A DNA stretch of 10,720 nt from Firmicutes bacterium CAG:95 (GCA_000438155.1 FR902852.1:1-10720); one strand, 5' to 3'; shown: positions 1 to 6,738, numbered from the stretch's first letter. Notes: generated by a model not told the origin, from the letters alone. A program made the numbers and translations.

Positions 1-65
1 TCTTGCACAATCATTTCTGCATGGCTGAATTGTTACCATATAAAAACTTGTCGAATCCTACTGCC

Positions 66-95
66 TTGCATCGGGCAGGCAAAGTATGCTATCCT
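66..95 (+). promoter_or_regulatory. weak candidate promoter for the capA-like gene
   Basis: A TTGCAT (66-71) and a TATCCT (90-95) are 18 nt apart and could be -35 and -10 boxes. They would place the transcription start at about 102, directly at the ATG at 103, giving a leaderless or nearly leaderless message. That fits the absence of any Shine-Dalgarno sequence there. TATGCT (85-90) is another -10 candidate but has no good -35 partner. A 5-bp dyad (CTGCC 61-65, GGCAG 74-78) surrounds the -35. All of this is weak, and the real promoter may lie left of the window. Confidence 0.25.
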
Positions 96-102
96 TATCC
101 TT

Positions 103-1410
103 ATGAATACAACAATGAAAAGAAAAAAGAGATCATCACATAAAGGCACTCTGAAACCGGTAATGGTATTTCTGCTTACGCTTGGGGGAATCACGCTGGC
201 AGGGCTTTGCGTTCTTCTGGTAGTGTCTGGCTTTCAGAAGGCTGATGCCGATGTGAGAAATAAATATGAATCTGTGCAGAGCAGTATTTTTCAGGAACGA
301 ATTCCGGTAAGCCAGACAGACTCTTCCAATGGAGGGGAAGCAGAGGTGACCTCGGAGCTCTTTGAGGAGAATCCACGCTATGGAAAAATTCTTGCAGATG
401 AAGAATATATGGCACAGAACCGGATTTATCCGTGGGAGGCTTCTTCGACAGATGAAGTGACCCTGTGCTTTACCGGAGATATCCTTATGGACGATGAGTA
501 TGCCATTATGTCCAGACTGAAAAGTCGAGGCGGAAGTCTGGACGAAGGAATATCAGAAGATCTCATCCGTGTTCTGCGACAATCGGATATTACTGTGGTA
601 AACAATGAATTTCCATATACAAACCGGGGAACACCAACAGAGGGAAAGACCTTTACCTTCCGGGCAGATACGGATGCAGTATCGTATCTGGGGGACATGG
701 GAGCGGATGTGGCAATTGTTGCGAACAATCATACGTATGATTTTGGCGAACAGGGGCTGCTGGATACGTTGGATACCCTGGAGCAGGCATCCATTCATGC
801 ACTGGGAGCCGGGAGAAATATTAAGGAGGCCTCAGCACCGGTTTATTTCATTGTAAATGACATGAAAATTGCGCTGATTGCAGCAACACAGATTGAACGT
901 CTGGACAATCCGGACACGAAGGAGGCAACCGAAACCTCACCGGGAGTTTTTCGGTGTTGGAATCCGGAAAGGCTGTGTGAGGTAATCGCACAGGCTAAGG
1001 CAGAGAGTGATTTCGTGATTGTATGCGTTCACTGGGGAACTGAGAATGAAAGTAATCCGGACTGGGCACAGACAGATCAGGCGCCATTGTATGCACAGGC
1101 AGGAGCAGACCTGATTGTGGGCGATCATCCACACTGCCTGCAGGGAATTACCTATTGCGGAAACACACCGGTGCTATACAGCCTTGGTAATTTCTGGTTC
1201 AATTCCAAAACCCTTGATACCGGACTTCTCAAGGTCAGTATCGGGCAGGATGGGATGAAATCCCTGCAGTTTATACCGGCAATTCAGTCGGATTGCCGCG
1301 TGAAGATGGTTTATGACAGCGAAAAGGAACGGATCCTGTCTTATTTAAGAAGTCTTTCTCCGGGAGTACAGATTGATTCGGAGGGATATATTTCGCAAAA
1401 TGGTTCATAG
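103..1410 (+). CDS. CapA family protein (PGA_cap, metallophosphatase-like), membrane-anchored
   Basis: This 435-residue protein belongs to the CapA/PgsA (bacterial poly-gamma-glutamate capsule synthesis) family. The family has a calcineurin-like phosphoesterase fold and is usually extracytoplasmic. The N-terminus is basic (MKRKKRSSHKG) and is followed by one hydrophobic segment at about residues 20-42. No clear lipobox is present, so a signal anchor is likely. Residues 45-115 look like a linker. The catalytic-type domain spans about 117-395: TGD with D126, VVNNE 165-169, ANNHTYDFG 207-215, VHWG around H310, GDHPH 340-344 and SLGNFWF 360-366. These match the metal-site blocks of the family. 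The start is uncertain: ATG 103 (used here) and ATG 115 both lack a Shine-Dalgarno sequence, and the frame stays open to the left edge without another ATG. No pgsB/capB or capC genes are beside it, so a role in poly-glutamate synthesis is not implied; many stand-alone members have unknown roles. No terminator follows the gene. Confidence 0.87.
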   Translation: MNTTMKRKKRSSHKGTLKPVMVFLLTLGGITLAGLCVLLVVSGFQKADADVRNKYESVQSSIFQERIPVSQTDSSNGGEAEVTSELFEENPRYGKILADEEYMAQNRIYPWEASSTDEVTLCFTGDILMDDEYAIMSRLKSRGGSLDEGISEDLIRVLRQSDITVVNNEFPYTNRGTPTEGKTFTFRADTDAVSYLGDMGADVAIVANNHTYDFGEQGLLDTLDTLEQASIHALGAGRNIKEASAPVYFIVNDMKIALIAATQIERLDNPDTKEATETSPGVFRCWNPERLCEVIAQAKAESDFVIVCVHWGTENESNPDWAQTDQAPLYAQAGADLIVGDHPHCLQGITYCGNTPVLYSLGNFWFNSKTLDTGLLKVSIGQDGMKSLQFIPAIQSDCRVKMVYDSEKERILSYLRSLSPGVQIDSEGYISQNGS

Positions 1411-1440
1411 GACAGATATATCTTGCAAAATAGGGATTGA
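1381..1440 (+). repeat. imperfect 30-bp tandem duplication at the end of the capA-like gene
   Basis: Positions 1381-1410 and 1411-1440 align without gaps at 20 of 30 bases. The core GATATATnTnGCAAAAT (1385-1401 and 1415-1431) matches at 15 of 17. The period is in frame: copy 1 encodes EGYISQNGS then TAG, and copy 2 would read DRYILQNRD then TGA. The second copy ends inside the -35 box of the rplJ promoter. It may be a decayed duplication of the gene end. Confidence 0.7.
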
Positions 1441-1466
1441 CAAAAGAATTCTATCTGTGCTATTCT
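1437..1466 (+). promoter_or_regulatory. rplJL promoter (sigma-A type, extended -10)
   Basis: TTGACA (1437-1442) is a consensus -35. TATTCT (1461-1466) is the -10, 18 nt away, and TGC directly before it makes an extended -10. The predicted transcription start is near 1473, where the leader RNA hairpins begin. It lies just after the capA-like gene, so the stalk genes need not depend on upstream transcription. Confidence 0.85.
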
Positions 1467-1472
1467 ATCTAA

Positions 1473-1545
1473 GGTCGTTTTGACCATGCCGAAGACAGCA
1501 GGCGCCGTGAGGCGTAAGAGCGTAAGCCACCTGCCGAGGAAAGAG
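1473..1545 (+). ncRNA. L10 ribosomal protein leader (rplJ autoregulatory element)
   Basis: The RNA begins with a small hairpin (GGTC 1473-1476, GACC 1482-1485). It then carries the blocks CATGCCGAAGACAGCAGG (1485-1502) and CCTGCCGAGG (1530-1539), which I recognise as the conserved halves of the L10 leader. GCAGG (1498-1502) pairs with CCTGC (1530-1534), and the purine-rich GAAGACA and CGAGG flanks fit the kink-turn that binds L10(L12)n. Inside, CGCC/GGCG (1503-1506, 1511-1514) or an alternative GTgaGGC/GCCAC pairing can form. In Bacillus subtilis this element controls rplJL by transcription termination, and a terminator is present downstream here too. The exact boundaries are approximate. Confidence 0.85.
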
Positions 1546-1568
1546 TTTACATGAGAGATGTATTTTCT

Positions 1569-1594
1569 GCCCTTTCGTTTTCGGAAGGGCTTTT
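1569..1594 (+). terminator. intrinsic terminator acting as rplJ attenuator
   Basis: The stem is 9 bp: GCCCTTTCG (1569-1577) against CGGAAGGGC (1582-1590), with one U-G pair and a TTTT loop. TTTT (1591-1594) then AT-rich sequence follows. It lies between the L10 leader and the rplJ ribosome binding site, so it would stop transcription when L10(L12)n is in excess. It may also end read-through from the capA-like gene. A small hairpin (TACAT 1548-1552, ATGTA 1558-1562) lies between leader and terminator. I could not define a convincing antiterminator; the only overlap is GAAAG 1539-1543 with CTTTC 1572-1576. Confidence 0.85.
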
Positions 1595-1602
1595 ATAATA
1601 CC

Positions 1603-1616
1603 GCCTGTAAGCAGGC
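1603..1616 (+). other. small hairpin between attenuator and rplJ RBS
   Basis: GCCTG (1603-1607) and CAGGC (1612-1616) form a 5-bp stem with a TAAG loop, 38 nt before the rplJ ribosome binding site. The nearby GGCAG (1614-1618) is also complementary to CTGCC at 1531-1535 (in the L10 leader) and at 1567-1571 (terminator base), so it could take part in alternative folds. The function is unknown. Confidence 0.45.
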
Positions 1617-1668
1617 AGATGTTCACTAAGCTCATTTCGGCACCAAAATCTAATAGGAGGTAAGAAAA

Positions 1669-2229
1669 GTGGCAAAAGTTGAACTGAAAACACCGGTTGT
1701 AGACGAGATTTCCGCTAACATCAAAGATGCGCAGTCTGTAGTATTGGTTGACTATCGTGGACTTACTGTAGAACAGGACACTGCTCTTCGTAAGCAGCTT
1801 CGTGAGGCAGGAATTACTTACAAGGTTTACAAGAACACAATGATGAACTTTGCGTTCAAGGGAACCGATTTCGAAAGCCTTGCTCCTTATCTTGAAGGAC
1901 CGAGCGCAATCGCAGTTTCCACTACAGATGCAACAGCTCCTGCCAGAGTAATCAGCAATTTCGCTAAGACTGCTCCTGCTCTTGAGATCAAGGCTGGTGT
2001 GGTAGAAGGTATTGCATACGATGCAAAGGGAATGGAATCCATCGCAAAGATCCCTTCCAGAGAAGAATTACTGTCCAAGTTACTTGGAAGCATTCAGTCT
2101 CCGATTACAAACTTTGCTCGTGTTATGAACCAGCTTGCTGAAAAAGGTGGCGCATCTGCATGCGAAGCACCTGCGGCTGAGGAAGCTCCTGCACAGGAAG
2201 CTCCTGCTGAAGCACCTGCAGCAGAATAA
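1669..2229 (+). CDS. rplJ: 50S ribosomal protein L10 (uL10)
   Basis: L10 anchors the L7/L12 dimers to 23S rRNA and forms the base of the ribosomal stalk. The 186-residue product starts MAKVELKTPVVDEI and shows the N-terminal rRNA-binding domain with VDYRGLTVEQ (28-37) and YKVYKNTMMN (51-60). The C-terminal helix that binds L7/L12 dimers is about residues 133-160 (ELLSKLLGS onward). The start is GTG at 1669, supported by TAGGAGGT (1654-1661) at about 8 nt spacing. Most bacterial L10 proteins are around 165-175 residues; this one adds a low-complexity tail of Ala, Pro and Glu (about 162-186) with one Cys at 165. It is the first gene of the rplJL unit and is regulated by the upstream L10 leader and attenuator. 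The gene to its left is capA-like rather than rplA. Confidence 0.97.
   Translation: MAKVELKTPVVDEISANIKDAQSVVLVDYRGLTVEQDTALRKQLREAGITYKVYKNTMMNFAFKGTDFESLAPYLEGPSAIAVSTTDATAPARVISNFAKTAPALEIKAGVVEGIAYDAKGMESIAKIPSREELLSKLLGSIQSPITNFARVMNQLAEKGGASACEAPAAEEAPAQEAPAEAPAAE
2164..2219 (+). repeat. four 11-bp repeats in the 3' end of rplJ
   Basis: GAAGCWCCTGC occurs at 2164-2174, 2182-2192, 2197-2207 and 2209-2219, with starts 18, 15 and 12 bp apart. The repeats encode EAPA units that make up the L10 tail. All steps are multiples of three, so the tail could grow or shrink without a frameshift. Confidence 0.85.
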
Positions 2230-2296
2230 TCTGATCTGCACGTGATGTAACTAATTTTTTGTGAAACATTTTAATATTTAAATGGAGGAAAAGAAA

Positions 2297-2671
2297 ATGG
2301 CAAAATTATCCACTCAGGAATTAATCGACGCTATCAAAGAGTTAACTGTATTAGAATTAAATGATCTTGTAAAAGCTTGTGAAGAAGAATTCGGCGTATC
2401 TGCAGCAGCAGGCGTTGTAGTTGCAGCAGCAGCTGATGCTGGCGCAGCGGCAGAAGAGAAGGATTCCTTCGACGTAGAACTTACAGAAGTAGGTGCTGAA
2501 AAGGTTAAGGTTATCAAGGTTGTTCGTGAAGCTACCGGTCTTGGACTGAAGGAAGCTAAGGACGTAGTTGATTCCGCACCGAAGATGGTTAAGGAAGGCG
2601 CTACTAAGGAAGAAGCTGAAGAACTTAAGAAGAAGTTAGAAGAAGTTGGAGCAAAGGTTACATTAAAGTAA
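2297..2671 (+). CDS. rplL: 50S ribosomal protein L7/L12 (bL12)
   Basis: L7/L12 forms the flexible stalk dimers that recruit and activate translation GTPases such as EF-Tu, EF-G and IF2. The 124-residue product has the N-terminal dimerization/L10-binding domain (1-32, MAKLSTQELIDAIKEL), an Ala-rich hinge (about 34-53), and the C-terminal factor-binding domain (about 54-124). The latter holds KVKVIKVVREATGLGLKEAK (69-88), the helix hairpin contacted by GTPases. Length and layout are standard. The start is ATG 2297: GGAGG (2284-2288) stands 8 nt before it, while the in-frame ATG at 2282 overlaps that site and would add the atypical MEEKK. It is 67 nt after rplJ with no terminator between them, so the two are co-transcribed. 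Confidence 0.98.
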   Translation: MAKLSTQELIDAIKELTVLELNDLVKACEEEFGVSAAAGVVVAAAADAGAAAEEKDSFDVELTEVGAEKVKVIKVVREATGLGLKEAKDVVDSAPKMVKEGATKEEAEELKKKLEEVGAKVTLK

Positions 2672-2697
2672 TTGTTACTGCGAATTCTGATCAGAAG

Positions 2698-2731
2698 GAT
2701 TTCCGGACAGATTGTCCGGAAATCTTTTTTT
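2698..2731 (+). terminator. strong intrinsic terminator of the rplJL operon
   Basis: A perfect 11-bp stem, GATTTCCGGAC (2698-2708) with GTCCGGAAATC (2714-2724), has a 5-nt AGATT loop and is followed by seven T (2725-2731). It is the strongest terminator in the window and should end most rplJL transcripts before rpoB. Confidence 0.95.
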
Positions 2732-2751
2732 GATGTTTTTTCACTTTTTTC

Positions 2752-2780
2752 TTGACGATCAAATTCTCTTGTGGTAGTAT
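2752..2780 (+). promoter_or_regulatory. rpoBC promoter (sigma-A type, extended -10)
   Basis: TTGACG (2752-2757) and TAGTAT (2775-2780) are 17 nt apart, and TGG before the -10 makes it an extended -10. Transcription should start near 2787. An 8-bp direct repeat, TGTGGTAG, occurs at 2770-2777 (overlapping the -10) and again at 2800-2807 in the leader. With the terminator at 2698-2731 this gives rpoBC its own transcription unit. Confidence 0.85.
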
Positions 2781-2786
2781 GGATGG

Positions 2787-2851
2787 TGCACTATTGTGGT
2801 GTGGTAGGCTTTTTTACGACACTAAATCATGAAGAACGGGGTGAATAGTCA
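2787..2851 (+). promoter_or_regulatory. foldable rpoB 5' leader
   Basis: The 65-nt leader contains an imperfect hairpin at 2797-2824. TGGTGTGGTA pairs with TACGACACTA through one G-G mismatch and one U-G pair, with a loop of GGCTTTTT. In addition ACTATT (2790-2795) is a perfect complement of AATAGT (2844-2849), which lies between the rpoB Shine-Dalgarno (GGGGTG, 2838-2843) and the ATG at 2852. If this long-range helix forms, it would close the leader and partly mask the start site. I do not recognise a named RNA family here. Confidence 0.5.
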
Positions 2852-5800
2852 ATGGAAAAGAACAGAATACGTCCCATTGCCGCAGGTAAGAATATTCGTA
2901 TGAGTTATTCACGACAGAAAGAGGTTCTGGAAATGCCCAACCTCATTGAAGTCCAGAAGGATTCTTACAAGTGGTTCCTGGAAGAAGGCTTGAAAGAGGT
3001 ATTTGATGATATCTCTCCAATCGCTGATTACAGCGGTTCCTTAAGTCTGGAATTCGTAGATTTCGAGCTTTGCGAAGACGATGTGAAATATTCTATTGAA
3101 AAGTGCAGGGAAAGAGACGCGACATATGCAGCTCCCCTGAAGGTTAAGGTACGTCTTTATAATAAAGAGAAGGAAGAAATCAGTGAACATGAAATCTTTA
3201 TGGGCGACCTTCCGATCATGACAGAGACCGGTACATTCGTAATTAACGGTGCAGAACGTGTTATCGTCAGCCAGTTAGTTCGTTCTCCCGGCATCTATTA
3301 CGCAATTGATCATGATAAAATCGGTAAGAGACTGTTTTCTTCTACCGTAATTCCTAACCGTGGTGCATGGTTAGAGTATGAAACAGACTCAAACGATATT
3401 TTCTATGTTCGTGTTGACAGAACCAGAAAGGTTCCCATTACAGTTCTGATCCGTGCTCTTGGTATTGGCACTAACGAAGAGATCCGGGAGCTGTTTGGCG
3501 ATGAACCCAAAATTGAAGCAAGCTTTGGCAAGGACGTTGCAACCAATTATCAGGACGGCCTTTTAGAGCTGTACAAGAAAATCCGTCCCGGTGAACCTTT
3601 AAGCGTTGAAAGTGCAGAAAGTCTGATCAACGCGATGTTCTTTGACCCCAGAAGATATGATTTAGCGAAAGTCGGTAGATATAAATTCAATAAGAAGCTG
3701 GCATTACGCAACAGAATCCGGAATCACATTCTGGCAGAAGATGTTGTGGATGTACAGACTGGTGAAGTTCTTGCAGAAGCCGGAACGAAGGTGACTGCTG
3801 AACTTGCAGATCAGATTCAGAATGCAGCAATTCCTTATGTCTATATCCAGACTGAGGAACGTAATGTGAAGGTGCTTTCCAGCATGATGGTAGACCTTAC
3901 TGCTTACGTAGACTGCAATCCGAAGGATTTTGGCATTACAGAGCTTGTATATTATCCGGTATTAAAGCAGATTATCGAAGAATACGGTGATGATGCAGAA
4001 GCCCTTGGCGAAGCTCTTAAGAAGAATGTACATGAGCTTATTCCGAAGCATATTACGAAGGATGATATTTTAGCATCCATTAACTATAACATTCATCTGG
4101 AATACGGTATTGGTAATGATGATGATATCGACCACCTGGGAAACAGACGTATCCGTGCGGTTGGTGAACTGTTACAGAACCAGTACAGAATCGGTCTTTC
4201 CAGACTGGAAAGAGTTGTCCGTGAAAGAATGACAACCCATGATGCAGAGGAAATTTCTCCTCAGGCGCTCATCAACATCAAACCGGTACAGGCTGCCGTG
4301 AAGGAATTCTTCGGATCCTCCCAGTTGTCCCAGTTTATGGATCAGAATAACCCGCTGGGCGAGCTGACACATAAGAGGCGTCTTTCCGCATTAGGTCCAG
4401 GTGGTCTTTCCAGAGATCGTGCCGGATTCGAGGTCCGGGATGTCCATTACTCCCATTACGGAAGAATGTGTCCGATTGAGACCCCTGAAGGCCCGAACAT
4501 TGGTCTGATTAACTCTCTTGCATCCTATGCAAGAATTAATGAATATGGTTTCGTTGAGGCACCTTATCGTAAGATTGATAAGTCAGATCCGGCCAACCCG
4601 CGTGTAACCGACGAGGTCGTTTACATGACCGCAGATGAAGAAGATAACTACCATGTAGCACAGGCGAACGAGGCTCTGGACGCAGAGGGACATTTTGTAC
4701 GTAACTCCGTATCAGGACGTTATAAGGATGAGACATCCGAATATCCGAAGGCAATGTTCGATTACATGGACGTTTCCCCGAAGATGGTATTCTCTGTTGC
4801 AACAGCGCTGATCCCATTCCTTGAAAACGACGATGCAAACCGTGCGCTGATGGGATCCAACATGCAGCGTCAGGCGGTGCCGCTTTTAACAACCGAAGCG
4901 CCTGTTGTAGGTACCGGTATGGAACCGAAGGCAGCGGTTGACTCAGGTGTCTGTGTAGTAGCGAAGAAGTCCGGTGAGATTACGCATGTGGCTTCTAACT
5001 TAATCAAGATGACCTGCGACGATGGGGAGAAGGTTGAATTCCACCTGACCAAGTTTGCCCGAAGCAACCAGAGTAACTGTTATAACCAGAGACCGATTGT
5101 GGTAAAGGGCGAGCATGTAGAAGCCGGTCAGGTAATTGCAGATGGTCCTTCTACTTCCGAAGGTGAGCTTGCACTCGGCAAGAATCCTCTGATCGGATTT
5201 ATGACCTGGGAAGGCTATAACTACGAGGATGCTGTATTATTAAGTGAACGACTGGTGCAGGATGATGTTTATACATCTGTACACATTGAAGAATATGAAG
5301 CAGAAGCACGTGACACCAAGCTGGGACCCGAAGAGATTACAAGAGATGTTCCGGGTGTCGGTGATGATGCATTAAAGGATCTGGATGATCGCGGTATTAT
5401 CCGTATCGGTGCAGAGGTTCGCGCCGGTGATATCCTGGTTGGCAAGGTGACTCCCAAGGGAGAGACAGAGCTTACCGCAGAAGAAAGATTACTTCGTGCC
5501 ATCTTCGGTGAGAAGGCAAGAGAAGTACGTGATACTTCCTTAAAGGTTCCTCACGGAGAGTATGGTATTGTTGTAGATGCCAAGGTATTTACCAGAGAGA
5601 ACGGCGATGAGCTGTCTCCGGGTGTAAATCAGGCAGTGCGAATTTACATTGCACAGAAGAGAAAGATTTCCGTCGGTGATAAGATGGCCGGCCGTCACGG
5701 TAACAAGGGTGTTGTTTCCCGTGTGCTTCCGGTAGAAGATATGCCTTATCTGCCAAATGGGCGTCCTCTTGATATTGTGTTAAATCCTTTGGGTGTACCT

Positions 5801-6718
5801 TCCCGTATGAATATCGGACAGGTGTTGGAGATTCATCTTTCCCTTGCAGCCAAGGCGCTTGGCTTTAACGTTGCAACGCCGGTATTCGATGGCGCGAACG
5901 AGATAGACATTATGGATACTCTCGATCTGGCAAATGACTATGTGAATTTAAGCTGGGAAGAATTTGAGAAGAAACACAAAGAAGAACTTCTTCCGGAGGT
6001 TATGGAATACTTATCAGAGAACCGGGACCACAGAGAGCTTTGGAAGGGTGTTCCGATTTCCAGAGATGGTAAGGTGAGACTTCGTGACGGACGTACCGGT
6101 GAATACTTTGACAGCCCGGTTACCATTGGCCACATGCATTACTTAAAGCTCCATCATCTGGTTGACGATAAGATCCATGCACGTTCAACCGGTCCTTACT
6201 CCTTAGTAACACAGCAGCCGCTCGGTGGTAAGGCACAGTTCGGTGGACAGCGTTTCGGAGAAATGGAAGTATGGGCACTGGAAGCTTATGGTGCATCCTA
6301 TACACTGCAGGAAATCCTGACTGTGAAGTCCGATGATGTTATTGGCCGTGTGAAGACATATGAAGCCATTATCAAGGGCGACAATATCCCGGAACCCGGT
6401 ATTCCGGAATCCTTTAAGGTATTACTTAAGGAATTACAGTCTCTTGGTCTTGATGTTAAGGTTCTGCGTGAGGACAATACCGAGGTTGAGATTACAGAGA
6501 CTATTGATTACGGTGACACCGATTACCGTGCAGAGATGGAAGGCGAGAACAGAGGTTATGATTATGATCAGAGTTCTCTTTCCGACATGGGTTATCAGAA
6601 ACAGGAATTTGATGCAGACAGCGGTGAGCTTGTAAGTGCAGATGAGGATGACGATGCAGATGGAGATCTTGATGACGATTTCACATTGGACATTGATTCA
6701 GACTCATATGATGAATAA
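2852..6718 (+). CDS. rpoB: DNA-directed RNA polymerase subunit beta
   Basis: RpoB forms one pincer of the RNA polymerase core and half of the active-site cleft. The 1288-residue product follows the bacterial order. Protrusion and lobe come first (PNLIEVQKDSYKWFL, then INGAERVIVSQLVRSPG). The rifampicin-pocket/fork region starts around 488, SSQLSQFMDQ, with Q494, D497, H507 and S512 equivalent to E. coli Q513, D516, H526 and S531, all wild-type. GYNYEDA follows with E792 and D793, then GDKMAGRHGNKG with K944 and K952 near the active site, and finally the clamp block FGGQRFGEMEVWALEAYGA. Compared from memory with B. subtilis RpoB (about 1193 residues), there is an extra stretch at about 1027-1071 and a long acidic tail at about 1216-1288. 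The start is ATG 2852 after GGGGTG (2838-2843), 8 nt spacing; alternative later Met codons would cut conserved sequence. It is co-transcribed with rpoC. Confidence 0.99.
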   Translation: MEKNRIRPIAAGKNIRMSYSRQKEVLEMPNLIEVQKDSYKWFLEEGLKEVFDDISPIADYSGSLSLEFVDFELCEDDVKYSIEKCRERDATYAAPLKVKVRLYNKEKEEISEHEIFMGDLPIMTETGTFVINGAERVIVSQLVRSPGIYYAIDHDKIGKRLFSSTVIPNRGAWLEYETDSNDIFYVRVDRTRKVPITVLIRALGIGTNEEIRELFGDEPKIEASFGKDVATNYQDGLLELYKKIRPGEPLSVESAESLINAMFFDPRRYDLAKVGRYKFNKKLALRNRIRNHILAEDVVDVQTGEVLAEAGTKVTAELADQIQNAAIPYVYIQTEERNVKVLSSMMVDLTAYVDCNPKDFGITELVYYPVLKQIIEEYGDDAEALGEALKKNVHELIPKHITKDDILASINYNIHLEYGIGNDDDIDHLGNRRIRAVGELLQNQYRIGLSRLERVVRERMTTHDAEEISPQALINIKPVQAAVKEFFGSSQLSQFMDQNNPLGELTHKRRLSALGPGGLSRDRAGFEVRDVHYSHYGRMCPIETPEGPNIGLINSLASYARINEYGFVEAPYRKIDKSDPANPRVTDEVVYMTADEEDNYHVAQANEALDAEGHFVRNSVSGRYKDETSEYPKAMFDYMDVSPKMVFSVATALIPFLENDDANRALMGSNMQRQAVPLLTTEAPVVGTGMEPKAAVDSGVCVVAKKSGEITHVASNLIKMTCDDGEKVEFHLTKFARSNQSNCYNQRPIVVKGEHVEAGQVIADGPSTSEGELALGKNPLIGFMTWEGYNYEDAVLLSERLVQDDVYTSVHIEEYEAEARDTKLGPEEITRDVPGVGDDALKDLDDRGIIRIGAEVRAGDILVGKVTPKGETELTAEERLLRAIFGEKAREVRDTSLKVPHGEYGIVVDAKVFTRENGDELSPGVNQAVRIYIAQKRKISVGDKMAGRHGNKGVVSRVLPVEDMPYLPNGRPLDIVLNPLGVPSRMNIGQVLEIHLSLAAKALGFNVATPVFDGANEIDIMDTLDLANDYVNLSWEEFEKKHKEELLPEVMEYLSENRDHRELWKGVPISRDGKVRLRDGRTGEYFDSPVTIGHMHYLKLHHLVDDKIHARSTGPYSLVTQQPLGGKAQFGGQRFGEMEVWALEAYGASYTLQEILTVKSDDVIGRVKTYEAIIKGDNIPEPGIPESFKVLLKELQSLGLDVKVLREDNTEVEITETIDYGDTDYRAEMEGENRGYDYDQSSLSDMGYQKQEFDADSGELVSADEDDDADGDLDDDFTLDIDSDSYDE

Positions 6719-6738
6719 AACCGGAAGGAGTACCCAAA

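Noticed and set aside
2282..2296. Upstream in-frame ATG for rplL (adds MEEKK)
   Set aside because: It overlaps the GGAGG ribosome binding site of ATG 2297 and would give a non-standard L7/L12 N-terminus.
2230..2296. Terminator or small gene between rplJ and rplL
   Set aside because: The 67 nt hold an AT-rich stretch and the rplL RBS only; I saw no stable hairpin followed by a T tract and no coding frame.
4310..4400. Possible rifampicin-resistance substitutions in RpoB
   Set aside because: The positions equivalent to E. coli Q513, D516, H526, S531 and L533 all carry the wild-type residue.
4536..4892. A 118-codon open frame on the - strand inside rpoB
   Set aside because: It is opposite strongly conserved rpoB sequence, with a biased composition typical of a shadow frame.
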